Positions 45,228 to 54,668 of a stretch of 64,000 nucleotides of DNA are shown here, in pieces. Position 1 is the stretch's first letter. Each line of letters opens with the position of its first letter. The translations under genes and the position numbers were made by a program. Below the pieces are notes generated by a model. It worked only from the letters and a program-made list of their open reading frames with translations, was not told where the DNA came from and did not search any database. The DNA comes from Shewanella olleyana (lineage in GTDB: Bacteria > Pseudomonadota > Gammaproteobacteria > Enterobacterales > Shewanellaceae): assembly GCF_023283825.1 (NCBI RefSeq), contig NZ_JAKILD010000004.1, positions 177,843-241,842 of the forward strand. The letters are read 5' to 3'.

Positions 45228-45803
45228 ATGTCTAAAAATGATAACAAACGCACTTTTATCGGCTTTTCATTATCAGCGAATCACCAGCAACGATTAATTG
45301 ATATACAGCAGCAGTTAGCGCCACAGCTAAATGCTACTGCCACGGTAGTACATAGCACTAACTTACACATAACTGCCGCTTTTTTAGGACAGACCAGTGA
45401 AGCAGATATCCAAAAAATTGATGCGGCGATATCGTTAATGACTTTAAAATGCTTTACTCAAGAACTTGAACATATTGCTTTTTGGCCGAAGGCAGAAGTG
45501 CTGTGTATTGAAGGAATAACCAAGATTGAATTGAACAAAATTGTTGAGCAACTCGCGCAGTTAGCAAATCAACTTAACCTGCATCAAAGCCAACATGATT
45601 ACCGACCTCATGTCAGTCTATTCCGTCATGTAAAAAAGCCGTCTCTAAATCAAACTATAATAGACGAGGCAGCTATTAAAACGACTGAGATGATAAAACG
45701 TGTCCCTATTAAAGTCGATATCACTGAGCTGACTTTATTTGAATCAAAATCGACATCCATGGGAGTTGAATATTTAGCGCTTAAAAGCTGGCCACTAAGC
45801 TAA
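45228..45803 (+). CDS. thpR: RNA 2',3'-cyclic phosphodiesterase / 2'-5' RNA ligase ThpR
   Basis: 191 residues of the 2H phosphoesterase family. The two H-x-T/S motifs are HITAAFLGQ (near residue 47) and HVSLFRHV (near 127); the second has Ser in place of Thr. RNA 2',3'-cyclic phosphodiesterase and RNA ligase activities are known for the family; the cellular role is unclear. Begins ATG 45228 with AAGGC upstream. Stands alone beside the terminator at 45837. Confidence 0.9.
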   Translation: MSKNDNKRTFIGFSLSANHQQRLIDIQQQLAPQLNATATVVHSTNLHITAAFLGQTSEADIQKIDAAISLMTLKCFTQELEHIAFWPKAEVLCIEGITKIELNKIVEQLAQLANQLNLHQSQHDYRPHVSLFRHVKKPSLNQTIIDEAAIKTTEMIKRVPIKVDITELTLFESKSTSMGVEYLALKSWPLS

Positions 45804-45836
45804 TAACGGATAACCTAAACTCAGAAAATTAAAACA

Positions 45837-45861
45837 AAAAAGCCGCATATAGCGGCTTTTT
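45837..45861. terminator. Bidirectional terminator between thpR and pepB
   Basis: AAAAAGCCGC / GCGGCTTTTT, loop ATATA, with runs on both sides. Confidence 0.92.
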
Positions 45862-45904
45862 GAATTTATATCGATTATTAACTAACCAATGTGCAGATCT
45901 CAGC

Positions 45905-47179
45905 TTATTTATTTAGCATCGCTGCAATAGTCAGTACGCCATGACCTGTGGCACCAGCACTCCATAAAGAGTTCGCTGATGATGCATAAGCTCCTGCCAA
46001 GTCCATGTGTAACCAGTTGACATCTGGGCGAACAAAGCGCCATAAGAAACCAGCAGCATTTGATGCGCCACCCGCTCCACCACCTTTCATAGCACGGCTA
46101 TTCGCAGTGTCAGCAAAAGGAGATGGACACATGTCTTTATGCCATGCATCTAACGGCAAAGGCCAGACGTTTTCAGCAACAGTTGCCGCTTGTTGCTGAG
46201 CTAATTGCAAGGTCTCCATTTGTGGAGAGAAAATGGCATTATAGTTTGTCCCAACAGCCATCACTGCAGCACCCGTTAATGTGGCTGCATCAATAATAAG
46301 CTCTGCACCAGTGTCTGAGGCTGCTTGTAAGCCATCAGCAAGCACTAAGCGGCCTTCTGCATCGGTATTAACCACTTCAACAGTCACACCATTTTTATAA
46401 GTTAAAATGTCGCCTAGTTTATATGCGTGGCCACTAATGAGGTTTTCTGCACAGCACAAGAACAGTTTAACGCGCTTATTAAGACCAGATTTTATTGCTA
46501 AACCTAACGCTGCAGTAACTGTTGCAGCGCCACCCATGTCACACTTCATATCAAGCATGCCTTCAGACGGCTTAATGCTGTAGCCACCTGAGTCGAATGT
46601 AATACCTTTACCGACTAATGCGGTTGATACTTCAGCATCATCATTGAGAGGATTAAAGTCGAGCACCAACATTGCCGGCGGACGTTCACTACCGCGACCT
46701 ACTGCATGTAAACCAATCCACTGAGCTTCTAACAGTTCTTGGCCTTCAACAATCTCATAACTAACCTTGTCACCACCAATGGCTTTTAACCACTTTGCTG
46801 CATGGTTTGCTAAAACAACCGGCGATAACTCTTCAGGTGTTTCATTCACTAGCATGCGAGCAAAGCTTGCCGCTTCAAAACGATGGGTTAGCGTGTTTTG
46901 GCTATCATTGTCACCACACCAAAGCACTTCAAACTCACCTTTAGCTGTGGTGAAACCTTGTGAGAACGCCCATTGAGAATCAATACTCCAAAGAACGCCA
47001 TCTAACTGAACCTTATTCACTCCTTGACCGCGAATTTTTCTTGCGGCCATTTGCACTTGACGCAATTCGTCTGTACCAGATAAATGAATAAAAGCTTGGT
47101 TGCCTTGATAAGTAACATCGGCTTTACCCCAAAGGCTCTGTGGCGCTTCTTGTGTTAGGGTAACGGTCATTATTTCCAT
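45905..47179 (-). CDS. pepB: Peptidase B (M17 leucyl aminopeptidase family)
   Basis: A 424-residue cytosolic broad-specificity aminopeptidase. The C-terminal catalytic half carries the M17 metal-binding motifs VGKGITFDSGGYSIKPSEGM-LDMKCDMGGA and the signature NTDAEGRLVLADGL. ATG 47179 was chosen because AAGGAAA precedes it, and because length and N-terminus (MEIMTVTLTQ) then match E. coli PepB (about 427). The reading frame open to 47281 is longer but unsupported. It shares its upstream region with the divergent sfsA gene. Located alone; in E. coli the gene sits in the isc region, so context differs. Confidence 0.93.
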   Translation of the reverse strand: MEIMTVTLTQEAPQSLWGKADVTYQGNQAFIHLSGTDELRQVQMAARKIRGQGVNKVQLDGVLWSIDSQWAFSQGFTTAKGEFEVLWCGDNDSQNTLTHRFEAASFARMLVNETPEELSPVVLANHAAKWLKAIGGDKVSYEIVEGQELLEAQWIGLHAVGRGSERPPAMLVLDFNPLNDDAEVSTALVGKGITFDSGGYSIKPSEGMLDMKCDMGGAATVTAALGLAIKSGLNKRVKLFLCCAENLISGHAYKLGDILTYKNGVTVEVVNTDAEGRLVLADGLQAASDTGAELIIDAATLTGAAVMAVGTNYNAIFSPQMETLQLAQQQAATVAENVWPLPLDAWHKDMCPSPFADTANSRAMKGGGAGGASNAAGFLWRFVRPDVNWLHMDLAGAYASSANSLWSAGATGHGVLTIAAMLNK

Positions 47180-47321
47180 TATGATTTCCTTGTTGTTCTT
47201 GCAATGTAACTTTTGTTTCCAATGGGCTAAGTGTACTGTAATTCGATAATGAAACGTGACAAAAACCCATATAGTTATCAATAAAAATTGTAAACACTAT
47301 TTTTACGGAGAAAATTTTTTC

Positions 47322-48026
47322 ATGGACTTTACCCCAGCGCTGCAACAGGGAACCTTGATTAAACGCTATAAACGTTTTTTAGCTGATGTCAGGTTAGATG
47401 ACGGAACAGAAATAACCATTCATTGCCCGAATACCGGGTCAATGAAAAACTGCCTATTCCCAGGTGAAAAAGTATGGTTTTCGACCTCTGACAATCCAAA
47501 AAGAAAGTACCCGAACACTTGGGAACTGGCTCAAACCACCGAACAACACCTTATTGGCATCAATACAGGCAGAGCTAACGCTTTGGCTGAAGAAGCGATT
47601 AATGCTGGCGTCATAACGGAGTTATCGGGTTACTCAAGCCTTAAGCGAGAAGTTAAATACGGGGATGAAAATAGTCGCATAGATATCCTATTAAGCGACG
47701 ACAATCGTCCTTTATGCTATGTGGAAATCAAAAGCTGTACATTATTAGAGCAAACAGTAGGCTATTTCCCCGATTCAGTCACAACAAGGGGTCAAAAGCA
47801 TTTGCGCGAGCTAATGCATATGGTTAGTCTAGGCCATAGAGCAGTATTGCTGTTTGTTGTACAGCATACTGGTATCAATATTGTGCAGGCTGCAGAACAT
47901 ATCGATCCGCAATATGCACTTTTACTAAAACAAGCGGTAAATAGCGGCGTAGAAGTTTTAGCTTATCAAACTGAATTATCGGCTATCTCAAGTACCCTGA
48001 CCCGTTCATGCAAAGTTATTGTTTAG
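47322..48026 (+). CDS. sfsA: Sugar fermentation stimulation protein SfsA
   Basis: 234 residues matching Sfs[18 protein letters not shown] near residue 12, [23 protein letters not shown], and the nuclease-fold [11 protein letters not shown]...[18 protein letters not shown]-binding and a possible nuclease role are known or suspected for the family; the pathway effect is unclear. ATG 47322 has GGAG 11 bases upstream. Precedes dksA, a conserved arrangement (sfsA-dksA). Confidence 0.95.
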   Translation: MDFTPALQQGTLIKRYKRFLADVRLDDGTEITIHCPNTGSMKNCLFPGEKVWFSTSDNPKRKYPNTWELAQTTEQHLIGINTGRANALAEEAINAGVITELSGYSSLKREVKYGDENSRIDILLSDDNRPLCYVEIKSCTLLEQTVGYFPDSVTTRGQKHLRELMHMVSLGHRAVLLFVVQHTGINIVQAAEHIDPQYALLLKQAVNSGVEVLAYQTELSAISSTLTRSCKVIV

Positions 48027-48143
48027 TTCAAAAAGACAAAAATACTAATTAAATAATTTGCCACGCTATAGAGTTTCTGCTATAGATAGCGGCCATAAAT
48101 TTACGACGCACATAAAATCGCTAATTATTACAGGAGATGCGTT

Positions 48144-48587
48144 ATGCCTGAAGGCACCAAAAAACTCGGCGTACTCGCTATCGCAGGTGTAGAACCTTAC
48201 CAGGAAAAAGCTGGTGAGGAGTATATGGGTGAAGAGCAACGTGGTCATTTTAAAATGATTTTAGAAGCTTGGCGTAACCAGTTACGTGAAGAAGTTGATC
48301 GCACTTTGAACCATATGCAAGACGAAGCTGCTAACTTCCCAGATCCAGTTGATCGCGCAGCCCAGGAAGAAGAATTTAGTTTAGAATTACGTGCTCGTGA
48401 TAGAGAACGTAAACTAATTAAAAAGATTGAAAAGACATTACAAAAAATTGAAGAAGACGATTTTGGCTTCTGTGATTCTTGTGGTGTTGAAATCGGTATC
48501 CGCCGTCTTGAAGCACGTCCAACAGCAGATCAATGTATCGACTGTAAGACACTTGCTGAAATTAAAGAAAAGCAAATGGCTGGCTAA
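48144..48587 (+). CDS. dksA: RNA polymerase-binding transcription factor DksA
   Basis: 147 residues. The coiled-coil ([18 protein letters not shown] and on) carries the [11 protein letters not shown] tip with the key acidic residues, and the four-Cys zinc finger ([23 protein letters not shown]) is at the C-terminus. It binds RNA polymerase with ppGpp in the stringent response. Good ribosome site (AGGAGATG region). Followed by a terminator and gluQ, as in E. coli. Confidence 0.98.
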   Translation: MPEGTKKLGVLAIAGVEPYQEKAGEEYMGEEQRGHFKMILEAWRNQLREEVDRTLNHMQDEAANFPDPVDRAAQEEEFSLELRARDRERKLIKKIEKTLQKIEEDDFGFCDSCGVEIGIRRLEARPTADQCIDCKTLAEIKEKQMAG

Positions 48588-48640
48588 TTCAGCAACCACT
48601 GACAATCGGTTCACACACATTTTCCGATAATCAGTATATT

Positions 48641-48669
48641 GGGCGAGATTATTCTCGCCCTTTGTTTTT
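48641..48669 (+). terminator. Terminator after dksA
   Basis: An 8-bp GC-rich stem GGGCGAGA / TCTCGCCC, loop TTAT, followed by TTTGTTTTT. Confidence 0.92.
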
Positions 48670-48712
48670 GTATTTTCCCATCGCTAAACTGACTTAAGCA
48701 AAAGGTATATCG

Positions 48713-49585
48713 GTGAACTCACCTCATTATATTGGTCGCTTTGCTCCATCTCCTTCTGGCCCTCTTCATTTTGGCTCTCTTATTGCCGCACTCGGAAGCT
48801 ACCTTCGCGCGAAACAACAAAATGGAAAATGGTTAGTTCGTATAGAAGATATTGATCCTCCTCGTGAAGTACCAGGTGCAAGCTCTGACATTTTAGCGAC
48901 GCTAGAAGCCTATGGTTTATGTTGGGATGACCAAGAGCTCTACCAAAGTCAGCGAACCGATATTTATCAGCAGCAAATTGATACCTTATTGAAACAAGGT
49001 TTGGCCTATTACTGTCAGTGCACCCGTAAACAAATTGGCCAAATGGGCGGTGTTTACGATAGCCGCTGCGGACAATTATCAACATCACTCACCCAAGGTG
49101 CGATTCGAATTAGAAATACCGCTAAGGTAAATCAATTTGAAGATTTGTTGATAGGAAAAGTGACTGTAGATAAAGGCTTTTCGGGCGAAGATTTTATTAT
49201 CAAGCGCAGTGATGGATTATATGCTTATCAACTTGCTGTCGTTATCGATGATGCTTTTCAGGGCATCACTGAAATTGTTCGAGGCTGTGATTTGCTCGAA
49301 ACCAGTTGCAGACAATTAAGTATGAATAAAATTCTTGGTTTTTGTTCTCCAAACTGGCTGCATTTACCCCTTGCGTGCACAAAACCCGGCTTTAAATTAT
49401 CTAAACAAAATTATGCTAATGCCATTGATATAAAACGGCCACAAGCCAGTATTAATGCGGCCTTGACGTTTTTAGGTCAAGCAAAAGTAGACACAGACGA
49501 TGTGGATGTCATGCTAAAACAAGCTTGCGAGCAATTTAGTATTGCAGATATTCCTCAAGTATCTGAGATTCTGATAGCGCAGTGA
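48713..49585 (+). CDS. gluQ: Glutamyl-Q tRNA(Asp) synthetase
   Basis: 290 residues. It attaches glutamate to the queuosine base of tRNA-Asp. It has the catalytic core of glutamyl-tRNA synthetase without the anticodon-binding domain: GRFAPSPSGPLHFGSLIAALGS (HIGH-like), CQCTRKQIGQMGGVYDSRC (zinc-binding Cys) and a KLSKQN (KMSKS-like). GTG start with AAGGT nearby. Directly follows dksA, as in related bacteria. Confidence 0.96.
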   Translation: MNSPHYIGRFAPSPSGPLHFGSLIAALGSYLRAKQQNGKWLVRIEDIDPPREVPGASSDILATLEAYGLCWDDQELYQSQRTDIYQQQIDTLLKQGLAYYCQCTRKQIGQMGGVYDSRCGQLSTSLTQGAIRIRNTAKVNQFEDLLIGKVTVDKGFSGEDFIIKRSDGLYAYQLAVVIDDAFQGITEIVRGCDLLETSCRQLSMNKILGFCSPNWLHLPLACTKPGFKLSKQNYANAIDIKRPQASINAALTFLGQAKVDTDDVDVMLKQACEQFSIADIPQVSEILIAQ

Positions 49586-49669
49586 TATACTCATTGGCTT
49601 ACAATTGGTATATCATAGCCGCCAGATTTTTAACCATTTTATTTTAACCATTAATCGTATCGTTCGAGG

Positions 49670-49681
49670 TGTATTATTTTT
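49670..49681 (+). promoter_or_regulatory. Unusual ATT translation start of pcnB
   Basis: ATT codons at 49673 and 49676. I favour 49676 because GAGG (49666-49669) then lies at 6 bases, and the next codon TTT-CGC-CGT matches the conserved N-terminus. Weak initiation would keep the enzyme scarce. Confidence 0.85.
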
Positions 49682-51127
49682 CGCCGTATTAGCCAATTCT
49701 GCAAACAGCTGTTTGAAGACAATAAATCCACTCCAGTCATTGAGCCAGAAGCTCAAGATGACGGACTGCGCCTGGACATTGTCACCAGAGATGCCCATAC
49801 AATTTCTAGGCGTCAAATCAGTGAAAATGCACTAAAAGTTCTTTATCGACTCAGCAAATCTGGCTACAAAGCCTACCTTGTTGGTGGTGGTGTTCGCGAT
49901 ATCTTATTAGGCATGGAGCCTAAAGATTTCGATGTAGTGACCAATGCTACCCCAGAAGAAATCAAAAAATTATTCCGTAATAGCCGCCTTGTTGGCCGCA
50001 GATTTAGATTGGCTCACATTGTATTTGGCCGCGACGTCATTGAAGTTGCCACCTTCCGTGGTCATCACGGCGAAACCGATGACAAGATTTCTAAGTCAAA
50101 TGCTGAAGGTCGCTTGCTGCGTGACAACGTATATGGCGAAATTGATGAAGATGCAGAACGTCGTGATTTTACGATTAATGCGCTTTATTACGATATCAGC
50201 GACTACTCTATACGCAGCTATGGCGGTGGTATTAGTGATTTAGACGCTAGAACCATTCGTTTGATTGGCGATCCTGAAACTCGTTACCGTGAAGATCCAG
50301 TGCGTATGCTTCGCGCGGTACGTTTCGCGACTAAACTCGATATGCAAATCGAGCCAAAAACAGCGGCGCCAATTAAAGAGTTAGCACCACTGCTGAAAGA
50401 TATTCCTGCTGCAAGAATGTACGAAGAAGTACTAAAGCTATTTTTTGCAGGTAAAGCCCAAGCAAACTATGAAATGATGCGTGATTTAGGCTTATTTCAG
50501 CCACTATTCCCGCAAATTTCAGCACAAATTACAGAACAGCCAAACGGTTATACCGCTAAAATGCTAAACGCAGTAATGAGCAATACTGACTTGCGCGTAA
50601 GCCAAGACAAGCCTGTTACACCTGCATTTTTTTATGCTGCTTTGCTATGGTATCCATTAAAGCAACGTGCTGATGACATAGCGCTAGAAAGTGGTTTAAC
50701 CCATTACGATGCCCATGTTGCAGCAATGGGTGATGTGATGGAGCAGCAATGTCGCACCATCAGTATTCCACGTCGCTTTAGCACACCAGCAAAAGATATT
50801 TGGCAGCTACAATTACGTCTTGAACGCAGCCAAGGCACTCGAGCATTTAAATTGCTAGAACATCCAAAGTTCCGCGCCGCCTATGATTTATTACTACTTC
50901 GCGGTGAAGCAGAAGCTGGCAACATTGGTAAAATTGCCGCTTGGTGGAAGTCATTTGTTGAAGCTGATGAACAAGAACGTTCTGAAATTGCTAAGAGCAG
51001 TAAAAAAGGCCCTAGTCGAAACCGTAACGCCCATCAGCGTAAACGTCGTCGCACTAGTAAGCCCAAATCAGATGCTACTGGTGCAACAGGTCCAAAGCCA
51101 GCACCTAAACCTGATAATCAAGGCTAA
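49676..51127 (+). CDS. pcnB: Poly(A) polymerase I, apparent ATT start
   Basis: 483 residues if translation starts at ATT 49676. The frame has no ATG, GTG or TTG between the upstream TAA (49652) and ATG 49913. The first ATG lies after the nucleotidyltransferase motif VGGGVRDILL and would delete it. GAGG (49666-49669) lies 6 bases before this ATT, giving MFRRISQFCKQLFED, which lines up with E. coli PcnB, a gene reported to start at AUU. The core motifs are present: NATPEEIKKLFRNSRLVGRR, EDAERRDFTINAL, and RLIGDPETRYREDPVRMLRA. The C-terminus is basic (RNRNAHQRKRRRTSKPK). It adds poly(A) to RNA and aids decay. It is followed by folK after 2 bp. Confidence 0.95.
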   Translation: MFRRISQFCKQLFEDNKSTPVIEPEAQDDGLRLDIVTRDAHTISRRQISENALKVLYRLSKSGYKAYLVGGGVRDILLGMEPKDFDVVTNATPEEIKKLFRNSRLVGRRFRLAHIVFGRDVIEVATFRGHHGETDDKISKSNAEGRLLRDNVYGEIDEDAERRDFTINALYYDISDYSIRSYGGGISDLDARTIRLIGDPETRYREDPVRMLRAVRFATKLDMQIEPKTAAPIKELAPLLKDIPAARMYEEVLKLFFAGKAQANYEMMRDLGLFQPLFPQISAQITEQPNGYTAKMLNAVMSNTDLRVSQDKPVTPAFFYAALLWYPLKQRADDIALESGLTHYDAHVAAMGDVMEQQCRTISIPRRFSTPAKDIWQLQLRLERSQGTRAFKLLEHPKFRAAYDLLLLRGEAEAGNIGKIAAWWKSFVEADEQERSEIAKSSKKGPSRNRNAHQRKRRRTSKPKSDATGATGPKPAPKPDNQG

Positions 51128-51129
51128 TC

Positions 51130-51609
51130 ATGAGCACCATGGCTTATGTGGCATTAGGTGCAAACCTAAATGAACCAGTACAGCAAATTCAACATGCTGT
51201 ACTGGCTTTAAAAAGCCTTGCTATAGATTCAATTATTACTGTGTCACCACTCTATCGTTCTGTCCCAATGGGCGATGTAGAACAACCTGATTTCGTCAAT
51301 GGTGTGGCACAATTTAACACTGACCTTGAACCTCTTGCTTTACTCAATGCACTGCAAGAAATTGAAAATGCCCAAGGCCGTGTCAGAGAGGTACGCTGGG
51401 GACCTCGTACATTAGATCTAGACATCTTATTATACGAGCAGCAAGTCATCGAGGAGCCTCGATTAACAATTCCCCATTATGGTATGAAACAACGCAGCTT
51501 TGTTCTCATTCCACTTGCAGATATTAATCCGCAATTAATACTGCCATGTAAAACCGAATTAAAAAGCTTAATTACCCGTGAAATGCGAGCTGAATTAATT
51601 CAAATTTAA
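51130..51609 (+). CDS. folK: HPPK, 6-hydroxymethyl-7,8-dihydropterin pyrophosphokinase
   Basis: 159 residues. Folate pathway enzyme transferring pyrophosphate to the pterin. The conserved YVALGANLNEP start, the FVNGVAQF...EIENAQGR stretch and RWGPRTLDLDILLY motif (catalytic loop with Mg-binding Asp pair) are intact. Starts two bases after the pcnB stop (pcnB-folK is a common pair) and is followed by panB. Confidence 0.96.
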   Translation: MSTMAYVALGANLNEPVQQIQHAVLALKSLAIDSIITVSPLYRSVPMGDVEQPDFVNGVAQFNTDLEPLALLNALQEIENAQGRVREVRWGPRTLDLDILLYEQQVIEEPRLTIPHYGMKQRSFVLIPLADINPQLILPCKTELKSLITREMRAELIQI

Positions 51610-51675
51610 TCAGCTTTTGTGCAGTTTGCATCGCATATCCATTACTTGAATATGAATTGCTTCTAAGAGTTTATT

Positions 51676-52470
51676 ATGTCAAAAGTCACTAGCTCAACCC
51701 TCATTAAATTCAAACAAGAAGGTAAGAAATTTACCGCGCTTACGGCCTACGATGCCAGCTTTGCCGGTGCATTTGATAGTGAAGGCGTCGATGTCTTACT
51801 GGTCGGTGATTCTTTAGGTATGGTGCTTCAAGGTCACAGCGACACCTTGCCTGTTACTGTTAACGATATTGCTTACCACACCGCCAGCGTTAGCAGAGGC
51901 TGTAAACGCGCACTGCTTATCGCCGATATGCCTTTCATGAGTTATGCCACTCCAGAACAAACAATGGCCAATGCCGCTATTCTTATGCAAGCTGGCGCCA
52001 CAATGGTAAAACTTGAAGGTGGAGAGTGGTTACTTGATAGCGTTAAAATGCTAACAGAGCGCGGCATCCCCGTTTGTGCTCACCTTGGACTCACTCCACA
52101 GTCAGTTCACGTTTTTGGCGGTTTTAAAGTCCAAGGTCGTGAAGAAGATAAAGCCCAACGCATGATTGATGATGCCTTAGCAATGCAAAATGCAGGCGCA
52201 CAATTACTGGTTGTTGAGTGTATTCCAAGCGCTTTAGCCAAACGTATTTCTGAAGCGTTAACCATTCCAGTTATCGGTATTGGCGCTGGCCGCGACACTG
52301 ACGGACAAATCCTAGTGATGCATGATGTATTAGGTATTTCTAGCGGTTATATTCCTAAGTTCTCTAAAAACTACCTACAGCAAACTGGCGAAATTCGCGC
52401 TGCAGTGAAAGCCTATATTGAAGAAGTCGCTGATGGGTCTTTCCCAGCAGATGAGCATTCATTTAACTAA
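51676..52470 (+). CDS. panB: 3-methyl-2-oxobutanoate hydroxymethyltransferase
   Basis: 264 residues. It makes ketopantoate from ketoisovalerate and methylene-THF (pantothenate pathway). Contains [56 protein letters not shown] and [21 protein letters not shown]; the length is standard. panC follows after 79 bp, so the two probably form an operon with folK. Confidence 0.97.
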   Translation: MSKVTSSTLIKFKQEGKKFTALTAYDASFAGAFDSEGVDVLLVGDSLGMVLQGHSDTLPVTVNDIAYHTASVSRGCKRALLIADMPFMSYATPEQTMANAAILMQAGATMVKLEGGEWLLDSVKMLTERGIPVCAHLGLTPQSVHVFGGFKVQGREEDKAQRMIDDALAMQNAGAQLLVVECIPSALAKRISEALTIPVIGIGAGRDTDGQILVMHDVLGISSGYIPKFSKNYLQQTGEIRAAVKAYIEEVADGSFPADEHSFN

Positions 52471-52549
52471 GCATTTATATCAATCAGCCTCTAACTATTT
52501 AAAAGAATGGTTAAAGGTTTAATCGTATTGCACAACCAGGTATTTATTG

Positions 52550-53395
52550 ATGATTACCACAGCGAATATTGCTGAAATCAGAGCACAAGTGAAACAGTGG
52601 CACATGCAAGGTGAGACCGTTGCATTCGTACCAACCATGGGCAATTTACATAATGGCCATATCACTTTGGTTACAGAAGCCTTAAAACGGGCAGATCATG
52701 TTGTCGTGTCTATTTTTGTCAATCCAATGCAATTTGGCCAAAACGAAGATCTTGATGCCTACCCTAGAACCTTAACTGCCGATAGCGAAGCCCTAGTTAA
52801 CGCTGGTGCTGAATTACTGTTTACACCAACGCCAGATATTATTTATCCAAAAGGGTTAGATCAACAAACTTTTGTTGAAGTGCCACAGATTGGAGATGAG
52901 TTTTGTGGTGCCAGCCGTCCTGGGCATTTTCGTGGTGTAGCCACAGTTGTTTGTAAGTTATTTAATATTGTTCAAGCAGATGTAGCAGTATTTGGTCGTA
53001 AAGATTACCAACAACTGATGGTAATCAACGCCATGGCAGAAGATTTATCATTACCGATTGAAATTGTTGGTATTGACACTATCAGAGAGTCATCAGGCCT
53101 TGCGATGAGCTCAAGAAATGGCTATTTAACCCCTGAGCAAAAACAACAAGCTGCCGCGATTAAAAAATCCATGGACAAACTCGCTAGCCAAGTTGCAGCA
53201 GGTAAAGGTATTGAACTAAGTGAAGCCCTAGCAGCTAAACAGTTAGTTGCTGCAGGCTTTAAAATGGATTATTTATCCGTTAGAAATGCCACTAATCTAG
53301 CCCCAGTAACTAGCGAAGATAACAACCTAGTGATCTTAGTCGCTGCATATTTAGGTAACACCCGCCTCATAGATAATCTAACCTTCACCCGTTAA
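52550..53395 (+). CDS. panC: Pantothenate synthetase
   Basis: 281 residues. ATP-dependent condensation of pantoate and beta-alanine. HIGH-like [14 protein letters not shown] near residue 28, [28 protein letters not shown] and the KMSKS-like MSSRNGYL are present. ATG 52550 is preferred over TTG 52547. Ends the folK-panB-panC run. Confidence 0.97.
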   Translation: MITTANIAEIRAQVKQWHMQGETVAFVPTMGNLHNGHITLVTEALKRADHVVVSIFVNPMQFGQNEDLDAYPRTLTADSEALVNAGAELLFTPTPDIIYPKGLDQQTFVEVPQIGDEFCGASRPGHFRGVATVVCKLFNIVQADVAVFGRKDYQQLMVINAMAEDLSLPIEIVGIDTIRESSGLAMSSRNGYLTPEQKQQAAAIKKSMDKLASQVAAGKGIELSEALAAKQLVAAGFKMDYLSVRNATNLAPVTSEDNNLVILVAAYLGNTRLIDNLTFTR

Positions 53396-53411
53396 TCTAT
53401 TCGCCACTGAC

Positions 53412-53450
53412 TTTGTAAGACTTAGTACATTTCCCACTAAGTCTTACAAA
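53412..53450 (+). terminator. Long perfect hairpin after panC
   Basis: A perfect 15-bp stem (53412-53426 and 53436-53450, TTTGTAAGACTTAGT and complement), loop of 9 bases. It is followed by TTTAACG, a weak T-run. Probable terminator or RNA-end stabiliser for the folK-panBC message. Confidence 0.75.
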
Positions 53451-53683
53451 TTTAACGCAAAGTTCTCAAGTGACAATAAAAAATCTACTGTCAAAAAACT
53501 GGTTTTATCGTTAAAATTAAGCCATAGTAAATAAGTATATTTAAACATTATAGTTACAAGCGACTATAATGATTCACAACCAACTAGTGCCAATGGATAT
53601 TGGGGAACTAGCGGTAACCATCTGATATGCCTTCAACACTGGTGCTGAAGCGATATTGGATATACAAAAGGATCTGTGGCCGC

Positions 53684-54220
53684 ATGCCAATTAGACTATT
53701 ACTGACATTGATAATTGTATTTTTTATGGGGCCATCTTTTGCCTCAGCTAATACTATTTATAAATGTATGAAGGATAATAAGATTGCCTTCAGTCAAACT
53801 GTCTGTCCGAAAGAGTTTCGTCAGCACAAAATTGAATATCAACTTGGGATAACCACTGAAGTTGATTCAGATAAGATTGTCTTGAAAGAAGACCCTCTAA
53901 AAGCCCTACTGAAAAAACAAACCATTTCTAAAGAAAAGCTGATTCAATTGCTCGACAGTGAAGTGTATCGTCTCAAGCAAGAAAACAGCTATTTTGAGAT
54001 CTTACGTGCCAGTGAGATACAGAAGCTTGATCGTAATCGTTATTGGCATAAAAAAGAAAAAGACGATCCTGATTACGTAGAAGACTTAGGTGAAATCAAT
54101 CATCGTTTCGATGAACTAATGAAGAACAATCGTCATGTGATTATTGTATTGATTGAACACAAAAATAAAATTCTTGCGGAAAGCGCCAATGATGGCGCTA
54201 TTGCCAAAGAAGAAGGCTAA
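53684..54220 (+). CDS. DUF4124-containing exported protein
   Basis: 178 residues. A signal peptide (MPIRLLLTLIIVFFMGPSFASA) is followed by a DUF4124-like N-terminus (IYKCMKDNKIAFSQTVCP, two Cys) and a charged coiled-coil-like C-terminal part (EKLIQLLDSEVYRLKQEN). I start at the ATG giving a clean signal peptide, with AAGGA 12 bases upstream. A longer frame opens at 53627. Function unknown. It is convergent with yheV. Confidence 0.72.
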   Translation: MPIRLLLTLIIVFFMGPSFASANTIYKCMKDNKIAFSQTVCPKEFRQHKIEYQLGITTEVDSDKIVLKEDPLKALLKKQTISKEKLIQLLDSEVYRLKQENSYFEILRASEIQKLDRNRYWHKKEKDDPDYVEDLGEINHRFDELMKNNRHVIIVLIEHKNKILAESANDGAIAKEEG

Positions 54221-54319
54221 TGACCTTGAAATAGCAATAAATCCTTTAACCATTTTTTCAATTTCTGCTTCATATTCAAGTCCAAACTCAAGTTCAATGC
54301 TATAAAGCATCTACAAATC

Positions 54320-54517
54320 TTAATCTGGCTTAAATACCCCAATAACATTTCCACTGGCTTTCTCGGCGACTTTTGCTTCTGTTTGCTGCTCTCGATAATC
54401 ACAATCAGTACATTCAACGGTTTCAATCCCGTTTTCTTTAAATAACTGAATACTATCTTGCGCATGACATTTAGGGCATTTAGCCCCTGCTACAAAGCGT
54501 TTCTTAATTTTAGCCAT
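54320..54517 (-). CDS. yheV: YheV-type small zinc-ribbon protein
   Basis: 65 residues with two CxxC motifs (CPKCHAQD and CTDCDYRE) as in the YheV/DUF2387 zinc-ribbon family. Function unknown. In E. coli it belongs to the kef/yhe region; here it sits beside the divergent yheS gene. Good agreement with family length. Confidence 0.88.
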   Translation of the reverse strand: MAKIKKRFVAGAKCPKCHAQDSIQLFKENGIETVECTDCDYREQQTEAKVAEKASGNVIGVFKPD

Positions 54518-54668
54518 AATCTTATTATTGTTCTTCTACATATTTGCGATATCAATAGCAGTATTTTGCCATGAATTGGTTAATCCAGTCTCGCTCTAGT
54601 GTTAAAAAAGTATCAATTACGCTATTATCGCTGCACTTTTTGTCATATCACCAATCAAGTTGCCATTC

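Noticed and set aside
47180..47281. Longer start for pepB
   Set aside because: The extra residues have no family match, and AAGGAAA precedes ATG 47179.
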